Assembly: GCF_036711975.1 (NCBI RefSeq)
Contig: NC_091967.1
Span: 25,730,001-25,794,000 of the forward strand
DNA: 64,000 nt
Origin: Onthophagus taurus
Taxonomy: Eukaryota > Arthropoda > Insecta > Coleoptera > Scarabaeidae
Direction: 5' to 3'
In this document: positions 10,961 to 21,300 of the stretch, piece after piece
How positions within the stretch are numbered: position 1 is the stretch's first letter
Layout: each line of letters starts with the position of its first letter
Made by a program: the position numbers and the translations under genes
The notes under the pieces: generated by a model
What the model was told of the DNA's origin: nothing
The model's input: only the letters and a program-made list of their open reading frames with translations
The model's database searches: none

Positions 10961-11702
10961 GCTTTCTATATGCCTGGTAGAGGTCGAAATTATATCTTAA
11001 CATTCCTATACCTATTTGTTGTAGTTTTTCTATTTGTTGTAAATAGGTATAGGCATGTTTATAAATGATTTGGGAATTCTCTCTCTGATAAGTTAAAAAA
11101 ATATGGATTTTTTTATTTACAAAATAACTCGAAAACGAAAAATGTAAAGTTAACATTTTTTTATTACATTTTCATTAAATATCATTACTTTGTGTGAAAA
11201 TACAACAATTTATTTAAAATTTGTATTTTTCGAATGTAAACAGTCTACAAAAAAAATGCATAAAATGTACATTTGACGCCACTGTATTTTTTTTATGTAG
11301 TTTGGTCTCCTAAACCCAAAAATCACATTTAAAATTTTTTCTATGGATACGGTTTGGACCTATGATTTTTTTTAGAGGTAATTTGACTATTTGCAGCATA
11401 TCTCGAGTTAGAGATGACCGATCTGGTCGTACTATTGATCAAATTAAAGAGTATTGTATAGCCCATAAATGGTATTAATACTTATTCCAATCTGTTCGGT
11501 AGTTTTAATACAATGGCCCTTCATATGTGAAAAAGGGATATTTTAAACAAAATGTGAACTAAAAATTCATTCAATATCCGTGGTGAGTGGCAGAAAAATT
11601 CTTTTTTACCTTCTACGTAAAGTTTGCTCTTTTAAGAAGACAACAAGGTACGCAGGATGAGAATCTATGGAGAAATTACTAAAAATTATGATATTTCACA
11701 TA
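10961..11702. other. AT-rich unassigned sequence
   Basis: No gene recognised. A stretch near 11265-11290 (TTGACGCCACTGTA) resembles a DNA-transposon terminus, but no partner end was found. Confidence 0.3.
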
Positions 11703-13803
11703 CAGGGTGTCCCGTTAAGCGCACGGAGCGGCTGTATCTCTAGAACGGTAAGGCCTAGAGGTTTGGGAAAAAAATCCTTATAAGTAAAGTGACTAAGAGA
11801 AATAGCTGAAAATTATTTTGAAGTTCGTAATTCGACCGTTAGGGGGCGTAACTGCCATTGAGAAACATAAAGTTCCCGCTATCTCAGAAACTTAGACGAT
11901 GAGCTATAACTTTGACAACATCATTTAATAGCTTGGATAATACCGCATCGCTTTTGTTTTGCGATATTTCTCATATCTGTCATAATAAGGGAGGGGGAGG
12001 CCAATGCGTTTTCATATGTTTACATTTTAATATCTCCTAGACCATTCAAACGATTTGAATGTTTTCGGTGTTGTTTGAAAGAGCATTTTATACTCTTTTT
12101 AAATATATTTTCAGTAAGACCGTCTGCTTTAAAACAAATGAGCTAGAGGACGTTATCTGCAGCGATTACATATTTTTGTGATTTTTGAAGAAAAGTTAAA
12201 TGGAACGATACTATTTACTTCACAGACCCTTAGTCACCTTAAAATTTGCTAAATTTTAGTGAAAACCGCATCTCGATATCGCCACCCGTTCTCGAGTTAT
12301 AGAAGAAAATGTTAAAAACTCGAGTGCCATCAATCGGATCCAGTTACCTCATCGAGAAAAACAAATCACATAACCATGGTAACTGTAAACATGTCATTTA
12401 CTAACGCAGAAGCGTATGATAGAGCGTATGATGATTTATTTTCAATGTTTCGAATACGATGCAACTGCATGGCAAAAATGTGCAATGCAATTACGACAAA
12501 GAAAGAAATTTTTCTCTAGAAGTGTTTTTAAGATTGACATAGCGATTACGGAAAACTGGCAACGTGTAGCCCATTCAGACATCTCTATGAATTCGTAAAT
12601 CATATTGGTGCGCAATGTGATCCCACATAATCTGGGAACTCCGAAAACAATTGTCCACAAGAGTTCTCAAGAGAATAATATCTCCACCACGTTGTTACAT
12701 CAGGCCTTAACAGATATCGATTATGATAACAGATTGAACTATTACCATTGACTTTTAAATATGATTTGGGCAAATCCAATCCTTTTATCACAAATGCTAT
12801 GGATGCATGAAGCATCTGTCCACAAGCTGATGTAAACTTGCATAATATGCATTCTTGGTTCGAGCAAAACGTGTCCAGGGCCGAGACTTAAGCAGCGCTT
12901 TTTTTTCGTCGAAACTAGATTAAATAAATGCATCGAGGTTTATGGAAGGCATTTCGCTCATTAGTGAGTTATTTTTGCCAAAAATTTAAGTTATTCTAAG
13001 TGTTTTGGTTTATTTTGTTTTATTATCATTGTTGATGTTTCATTGATCCGTTGGCTTTTCAACACGCCTCAAAAGTAGTTTTGAAGCAGTTCTATGCTTG
13101 GATAAAGTGTGAAGGAAGGTTCTAGATAATAAAATTTTTGTTCTCTCTTATTTGTTTCCTAAGGTAACTTGATCTGATTAAGATATACGAATTTTTAACA
13201 TTTTCTTTTATAATTCGAGAATGGATGGAGATATCGAGATGCGGTTTTCACTAATATTTAGCAAATTTTATGATGATTAACGGTCTGTGAAGTAAATAGT
13301 ACCGTTCCATTTAACTTTTTTCAAAAATCACAAAAATATGTAACCGCTGCAGATAACGCCCTCTAGCTTTTATGTTTTAAACCAAGCGGTCTTACTGAAT
13401 ATCTTTTAAAAGAGCATGAAATGCTCTTTCAAACAAGACCAAAAATATTCAAATCGGTTGAATGGTCCAGGAGATATTAAAATGTAAACATTTGAAAATG
13501 CATTGGCCTCCCCTCCCTTATTATGACAGATATGAGAAATATCGCAAAACAAAAGCGATGCGGTATTATCCAAGCTACTAAATGATGTTGTCAACGTTAT
13601 AGCTTATCGTCTAACTTTCTGAGATAGCGGGAATTTTATGTTTCTCTATGGCAGTTACGCCCCCTAGCGGTCGAATTACGAACTTCAAAATAATTTCCAG
13701 CTATTTCTCTTGCCCACTTTGCTTATAAGGATTTTTTTCCCAAACCTCTAGGCCTTACCGTTGTTGAGATACAGCTGCTCTGTACGCTTAACGGGACACC
13801 CTG
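11703..13803. repeat. 2.1-kb foldback element with about 610-bp inverted arms
   Basis: The ends are CAGGGTGTCCCGTTAAGCG and its inverse, each next to TA. The left arm runs from 11703 to about 12317 and the right arm from about 13192 to 13803; they match with scattered differences over their full length. The unpaired middle (about 12320-13190) has no recognisable transposase. The TA flanks and CAGGG termini point to a non-autonomous Tc1/mariner-type element (inference). Confidence 0.8.
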
Positions 13804-13994
13804 TATATATGTGAGAGCACAGCTTTTTCTTGTACATGAAATTCCGCGCAACTAGACCGTTAGAAATTTTTAGGTTTCATGTTTCATACGTTTCTGAGAT
13901 TTTACGTGTAGGAGCTATTCATCCCAATCTTTCGATTTAAAATAATTTCAAGATGGCTGCTACATCCAGTGTACTGGAAGTAGCCTACAACTTT

Positions 13995-14371
13995 GTTATT
14001 TTCATCGAGATACATATAATTTACTGGAGTACGTGCTCACGATATTCGCTTGGTCGAGAAAACGGTCCGATTCGCTAGCATGTTCCCTCACCCCATAACG
14101 GCAAGAAATACAAATAGTACTAATGGATATATTTCAGCATGAATTTATTCAATATTTACTAAGTAATTCAAATAATGTTATTCAATAATGATGAAAAATA
14201 CCAAATAATACATATTTAAGTTATTATAGTTAGGAAAAAAAAAATATATAATTTTTTTTCCGTATGTTACGTTGAAGCTTTTTGCCGTTATGGGGTGGGG
14301 GAGGCCGGCTAGTTTTCTAGCTCAAAGCACGCACTCCAGTAAACATAGTATATCTCGATGGTTATTTTAAA
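13995..14371. repeat. Imperfect inverted repeat (foldback), about 380 bp
   Basis: The left arm 13995-14105 and right arm 14281-14371 are inverted copies, with matches such as TTACTGGAGT/ACTCCAGTAA and CACCCCATAACGGCAA/TTGCCGTTATGGGGTG. The loop is AT-rich and non-coding. Smaller and more diverged than the 2.1-kb foldback beside it. Confidence 0.65.
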
Positions 14372-14694
14372 CGATATGCTACAATTTTTATTTGATATTT
14401 GAATTGAAAAACAGTTTTGTTTAATCAAAAATTACAATCCAAAATTCACTTGCAAAAAGAGAACCGCAAAAATTCCGTCTTATTTTTTACATACAGTTTG
14501 TACTTTTACAATACGAAGACAGCATTTACGACCAAAGCCTCTAGAGAAATATCGAAATTATGATCATTTGTGAGTCGAAGTGACAACATCCAGCTTTTTC
14601 TATTTCTGTAATTTTTCTCAAAAAGCACGAAATGCTTCATTCAGTTTATTTTGATTGTAACATTTAGGTATTAATAAAATAGTATGCACAAGTC

Positions 14695-16165
14695 TTAGAA
14701 ACAACTTTGCCCCCCGCTTTGCCTTCTGTTTCTTTGAGAATCCGTCTCTCTTATGAGGAACCAGATATAGTCTTCCATCATTCTTTCATCCCAAATTCCC
14801 TGATAACGCTCAATGTTCTTCATTTGTTGGTGGAACCTTTCGCCATGTTCGTCACTTACGTCACCAAGATTCTCCGGGAAGAAATTTAAGTGTGAGTGTA
14901 AAAAACGAATCTTTAGAGACATATTTATACCTGTTGGAAAAATTTAAAATAAAATTAAACATATAACTGAAAATAATGTAATAACGTGTATTTGTAAACT
15001 GCCTGCATCCCCGTAGCTTTTGAAATGTACGTCGAAATTAAATTCAGAATAAAAAACGTGTCATTCCTTCATTGTTTTTTTATTCTGAATCTAAATGACT
15101 CTTAACTCGAAACATGCTGGGATGCCGGTACTTTACGGATACCCGGAATAATAATAATAATGATCCATACCCATTTTTGCATAATTCTGAAGCAAATTTT
15201 CAACAATTGTGTCTTAATTCGGGCTTTTATTGTTTCCAAGAAAATCAGAAAATATTAACTGAAACGAATCCCAGGCTGCAGCTTCAACGGATGATAAATA
15301 GGTTTGAAATTTGTCATCTTTTAAATGTTTTTTTATTTGTGGACCGTTGAAAACACCTTCCTTGATTTTTGCGAAAGAGATTTTCAAATAAGGTTCTTAA
15401 ATAAGCAAACGCTTTGCCTTCTATATCCAGCGCTTTCACAAAATTCTTGAAGAGTCCAAGTTTAATATACCATTACATATTAAGAGGTAGAAGAATTTTT
15501 TTTTAATAAGAGGCAAGTATTTAATGTTGACCTCGCCCAGGGTGTGGTTTTTTCTTTCAGGCCATTGCTTCCTCTTATAATGGCATTCCCTTGCGCAGCT
15601 CTCCAAAAGACAAAGGTAACAACAATATTTCGTGTAGCCGCTTTGTAAACCACACAACATGTCTGTGACTTTTAAATCGGCACAAACTTTCCATTCATGG
15701 TCTTCGTAATTAAGAGATTTTAATAGTTTAACCAATGTTTCGTACAATTCTTTGGTATTTACAGCATGCGCGATCAGAATTGATGGTTTCTCATTTTCAT
15801 TATGCAAGAGAACTGCTTTCAAACTAGTTTTATTGCTATCAATAAATAACCGCTACTCGTGTGCATTATAAGGCTGGCCAAGCTCCTCGAACAAACCAGG
15901 AATGTCTTTGCAAAAGCATATGTTATCAGTTGACGTATAATACTTTGTGTAAGGCCAGTCTCGATCTCTGTAATATGTTACTTTAACACTCGTATCCAAA
16001 AAGTGATATTGCTTCATACGAGATGCATGTAATTCTGCTTTCTCCTTTGAAAGCTCCAAGTCTCTCACCCAATCATTCAGTTCTTCCTGTGTTAGAAGAT
16101 GCTGTTCATGCTGTCCTTGACATTTAGTTAAATCACTTTGGAAATCTGACGTATCAGTAGTTGTG
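14695..16165 (-). pseudogene. Decayed copy of a recurrent arthropod repeat-family gene of unknown function
   Basis: Minus-strand blocks in order: 16165-15853 (LTQEELNDWVRDLELSK, then CKDIPGLFEELGQPYN), a TAG where Trp is expected (15850-15852), 15849-15436 (FIDSNKTSLKAVLLHN, then YTKYCCYLCL with paired Cys), then after frame changes a final exon 14922-14695 (MSLKIRFLHSHLNFFPENLG, then DEHGERFHQ). I recall this architecture as a very common uncharacterised arthropod protein family that behaves like a repeat. Its biochemical role is not known to me. The probable acceptor before the first block ends in TAG at about 16166. Stops near 15436 and at 15310-15320 show that this copy is dead. Confidence 0.7.
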
Positions 16166-16169
16166 GACT

Positions 16170-17751
16170 ACTGTAATGATATTATATATAATAAATTTTG
16201 AAATATATTACGTTGCACTAATTCTTATTATTTGACCGATATTCAACCTTTACGGTTCTCATATGGTTTCAGATGTGCGTTGTAGCTGATTTTATTAATT
16301 TTTCGCCCTTTTCAAATCAATTTGTAAGTCTTTAATAGTTTTTTGATAACTTAAAGGTTAATTTGTTGTTTGATTGTAGAAATTCAAACCCTGAAGAAGC
16401 TTTAATAATAAAAGCGAAATATTGGTGAATGAAAAAATAATTGTTCTTTAACGTCCTCAATCCTATTCTGAATTAGCGTGCCATTTCGACTTCAATTATA
16501 AGGTGATTGGGAAAAATTTATTTACGTCTCATATTTTGCAAAAATACTGTTGTCTCTTTTATAGTATTTTGTTGCACTCGATTTATATTTTTAGATTCAG
16601 AACGTTCTTCAATTTTAACGTGTAAATTTTGTCCTTAATTTTAATTTTATTTTAAATAATTGCGGAACTGTGACTTTTGTAAACTTAATACTTAACGATA
16701 TGACTTTTTTGTGATCTCTTGTGGAATGTAAGTAAGTTACATTCGCCAATCCTGTAGGGTTGCAATAAAATAAGAAGTAGGAGTTAGAGATAAGCACCTG
16801 CTATATAATTAGATGCAGCGTTACAATTAATTTAAGTCTACTTTTAATCGCTGTACCGCGCGCGACGGTCATATGTTTATTTTCCAATTTCAACAAAATA
16901 AAACAAATAAGTTTCAAGTTTAAAAGTTGTTTCGATTTAATTTGATTTTAAATAAAAATAAACTCTTTTTAAAAGCCTTAACCGCTCGACACGATTTGAA
17001 ATTAGTAATCCTTTTTTATTGCATTTTTATGAATTTAACTTTAATATCATTTTTCAAGAAACTTGTTTGTTAAATAATTAAATTGAAACAATGTTAAAAT
17101 CTTATTGTAGATTCTCTGAAGATGGCCATGGGCCGAAACTAACTAGACTAAAATTAAATAAAAACTATTATTGTTAAAAAGCACAATATAACCGCAATTT
17201 AAAAAAGTGTACTGTATTAACTTGGAATTGTAGAATAAAATAAAAAGCTCATGGAAGTCGATAAAATAAGTGGAATATTGGGATATCGGTAGACTATCTT
17301 CAGCAGATCTACCGATAAATTGGTAGGGTTGGTCATAACCTTATCACAAAATAACCAGAAAGGACACTGGGGGTATCCCGCCAAATATGATTTTTGTGCG
17401 CCTGTGTGGAAATGTCACGTTATTATGAGATTGAGATAACCTCACTTGTGCTCAAACGCTTATATTTACAAGTGCGATTGTTTTGGTGTATTTGTATTGT
17501 TAATGGTGAGGAGTTGTACAACAAAAGTGGGTTGGGTTGGGTTGGGTTAAGTTTTGCTTGTGTTCCATAAAATCAAGAATGTTATAATAAGAGTTTATTA
17601 TTATTATCTTTTTCTTACAATTAAACTCATATTAACATTATTTTTAATGCAACTCAATAGTTAGAAGCTTGCCAATGATTAGACCTGTACAGTGGCCCAT
17701 CCCCAACAGATTAGTACCTACAGCAGTTCCCACCAACTTTAATATTGTATA
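16170..17751. other. Unassigned AT-rich sequence with repeat-like motifs
   Basis: No credible gene. Two blocks, near 16390-16430 (CCTGAAGAAGCTTTAATA) and 17115-17150 (GAAGATGGCCATGGGCCGAA), look like tails of dispersed repeats. A short run of four GGGTT units sits at about 17527-17547. Confidence 0.35.
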
Positions 17752-17989
17752 TGTTGGAGGCAGATGACGAATTCGGCCCGTGGCCGATTTATTTAGACAT
17801 ATCGGTATATGCCTAAAGCTGTTAGGTCACATGACGAAAAAATGATACAATCGGGATCTGACCATATCAGTTTGAACACGTCCCGATATGTACATTTGCA
17901 CAATGCGCCGATCCGATCGGAACTACACATAACCTCTTTTGGGATGTTTATGAGGGACATCACTTACGTGCAGTGTGTTTATTAGTACG

Positions 17990-18302
17990 TGTTAAAAATG
18001 TTAATTCACTCTTTAATTTAAATAATTTTATTCGTCTTAAAAAAAGATTTGTATCTAGTTACCTTTCGTTCAATTAATAAAAAAAAACACATCTGTCAAA
18101 AATCCAAAAGTGCGTCTTCTCATTTTTCGTTTCTCTCAAGTAACTTCTTCAGATCGCCTCATATAAAGTTTAATTCAGTGATAGTGCTTCAAATAATGAA
18201 AAGTAAGACTATTTCTTTCTAATTCAATGACATTTTATTTTATTCGAAACAATTCATTTTCATTGTTAATTAACTGAGTAAATTCTAAACTCTTGCAAAA
18301 CA
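17990..18302 (+). repeat. BEL/Pao 5' LTR
   Basis: Runs from TGTTAAAAATG to GCAAAACA, 313 bp, with no difference seen by eye from the 3' LTR. Confidence 0.95.
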
Positions 18303-18304
18303 TT

Positions 18305-18322
18305 TGGTCCTTCGAGCCGGAT
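18305..18322 (+). promoter_or_regulatory. tRNA primer-binding site of the BEL/Pao element
   Basis: TGGTCCTTCGAGCCGGAT, two bases after the 5' LTR, is complementary to a tRNA 3' end with CCA. From memory the sequence fits insect tRNA-Tyr, whose acceptor stem begins CCTTCGA; this identification is an inference. Confidence 0.7.
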
Positions 18323-18390
18323 CGGTTAAGCCGAATCGAGTTAATTAACATTAATTTTCATTTTTGTCAATAAAACCAGTTCGTTTCAAT

Positions 18391-21300
18391 ATGGCTCCTC
18401 CGAGCGAGCAAGCGGTTAAAGACTTGAACCCCGTGTTCGAACGACAAAACGAGTTGTATCACCAAATTTCGCGTTCGTTGGACAATTTTAAAAAACTAGC
18501 AATAGTTAAAAGAACCCGCGGAAATATACAAAGTCGATTGGACCGTCTTGAGGTTATTTGGAATGAATTCAATAACTCGCATACATTATTGTCGAAATAC
18601 AAATCCGATTGTAAGGATAAAAGTTATTTTTCGGATGACATATTCTTTACGTGCGAAGAAGAATACATAGAATCGAAAGGAGCCATGCTAGATTTTTTGA
18701 ATGATCTCTCTCTTCAAAATGTTAACATTTCAACTTCAAAAAACATTCAATCTCAAGCGCACCATCTTCCTCAAATAAATTTACCGAAATTCAACGGAAA
18801 ATATTGCAATTGGTCGCAGTTTAAAGATCTATTTATGTCCATGATTCACGATAACGATAACATTTCGGACGTGGAAAAACTCCATTACCTGAAAATGAGT
18901 TTGTCAGATGAACCATCTCAATTATTAAAGAATGTGGTAATTACAAATGATAACTTCTCTCGCGCTTGGCAAATGCTATTGGAACGTTATGAAAATAAAA
19001 GATTATTGATTGACTCTCAATTAAACACGTTATTCAATTCTCGCTCATTAAAAAATGATTCTTCTCTTGAATTAAAACGATTGCTGGGAGAAGTTAAAGA
19101 ATCTCTTGGTGCTTTGGAAGCTTTAGGTTGCCCTATAAAACATTGGGATCATGTTCTTGTATACATGATTGTACGAAAGCTCGATGTTGACACGATAAAA
19201 GATTGGGAAAAATCTTTAGCAAATAATCAAAATCCACCATCCTATGACGAACTTGAATTGTTTCTATTAGGACGACTTCATGCTCTGGAGACTATTGAAC
19301 AATTAGCTAATCGCAAAATTAATCAAAATTCAGCAACGTACAATAAAAATTCAAATGTAAAGTCTTTCAATGCATCTCCTTTCAAAAGCACTTGTGTCCT
19401 CTGTCAAGCATCACATTATCTTTCTGGTTGTCAACAATATTTAACAAAAACGCCTAATCAGCGATCAGATTTCGTCATTTCGAAGAATTTATGCTTCAAT
19501 TGTCTTGGACCACATCTTCGTAAAAATTGTAGAATAAGTAAAAGATGTCGAATTTGTCAAAAACAGCATCATACTTCACTCCATGATTATAAACCATCAA
19601 CAGATCATACAAACTCTCACTCTCAAAAGGATTCAAACAATCTTTCCACTCAACTCCAAGTAAACGCTCCAACTTTCACGCCAATTTCAACAACTTCCAG
19701 CCATCTCATTCATTCACATCACGTCCATACTCCTGTGTTACTAGCCACTGCTCTGGTTGGAGTAACTTCTCATCTGGGCGAACGTCGTATAGTACGAGCT
19801 CTTATCGATCAGGGATCTGAAGTGAGTTTTATTTCGGAAGGATTGGTTCAACAATTAAAGTTACCTCGACATTCTAAAACCATACCCATTTCTGGAATTG
19901 GATCCCAACAGACCAGTATTTCACATGGATCAGTACAAATACAATTATTTTCTAGAATAAACGAATCCTATACCTTTAGGGAAGATGCATTAATATTATC
20001 TAAATTAACGGCATACCTGCCTCAAAGAAATACCGTCCCGTTAGATTTTGATCTTAGCGACATACTATTGGCTGACCCAGATTTTACCTCATCTAAGAAA
20101 ATAGACTTAATTCTAGGAGTCGGCTTTTATTCTAAAATTATTCAAACGGGAATTCGTAAAAATCATGATGGTTCTTTGATGGCGCAACAAACTTCACTTG
20201 GATGGATATTATCTGGAAGTCTCTCATCGTCTCCTGAAGAATTAAAGGCTTACGGTTTTCAATGTTCTATAGATTACGAATTTCTTGATCTGATGCAAAG
20301 GTTCTGGAAACAAGAAGAAAATTTATGTAACTTACCACCGTGCCTTTCACCAGAAGAGGTTAAATGTGAGGAACATTTTGCAAAAACTTACTCTCGTAAT
20401 TCGAACGGACGCTTTATCGTTCGCCTTCCATTTAGCAAATCGCCCCAAGAATTGGGAAATTCATACACATCAGCGCTACAAATGTTTAAGAGAATGGAAT
20501 TACGTTTTGCAAGACATGAGAACTTAAAAAAAGAATATAGTAAGTTCATGAATGAATATTTATTGCTAAATCACATGCATTTAATTCCATTTCCATCACT
20601 TGAAATTCCACATTATTTTCTCCCACATCACGGAGTAATCCGTGAAAGTAGCTCCACTACAAAATTGAGAGTTGTATTCAACGGGTCACAGAAAACAACA
20701 ACAGGTGTGTCTTTAAACGATTGTTTATTTACTGGCCCAAAATTACAAACTGAACTCGTTGATGTTTTGCTGCGTTGGAGACGTTATCCAATTGTTTTTG
20801 CATCTGACTTAGAGAAAATGTATAGACAAATTCGTGTACATCAAGATGATTTACCATTTAAACAAATTATTTGGAGAGAAAATTCATCACAGCCAATTCA
20901 AGTATGTCAACTTTCAACTGTTACTTATGGTCTCTCTAGCGCTCCATATTTAGCTCTTAGATGCTTACGTCAGCTCGCTGATGATAACTCAGAAAACCTT
21001 CCTCAAGGCTCAGAAATCCTTAAATTGAATACATATGTGGATGATATCTTCTCTGGAGCAAATAGCATAGACAAAGTTCACGAAATAATCTTCGAGCTCA
21101 ATAAAATTCTAAAATCAGCAGGTTTCACTGCAAGGAAGTGGGTTTCAAATCATCAAGATGCTCTTGTTCATTTACCTTTAGATGTATTATCTAGTGCCAA
21201 TACTTATTCAGTTGAAGAAGATAATAAACTACGCGCCTTGGGTTTATTATGGAATAACATTGAAGATCAGTTTTTATTCGTTTGTCGCGCTTCTTATAAC

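Noticed and set aside
17527..17547. Telomere-type repeat (GGGTT units)
   Set aside because: Only four units, not the insect TTAGG type, and in the middle of a gene-poor repeat region.
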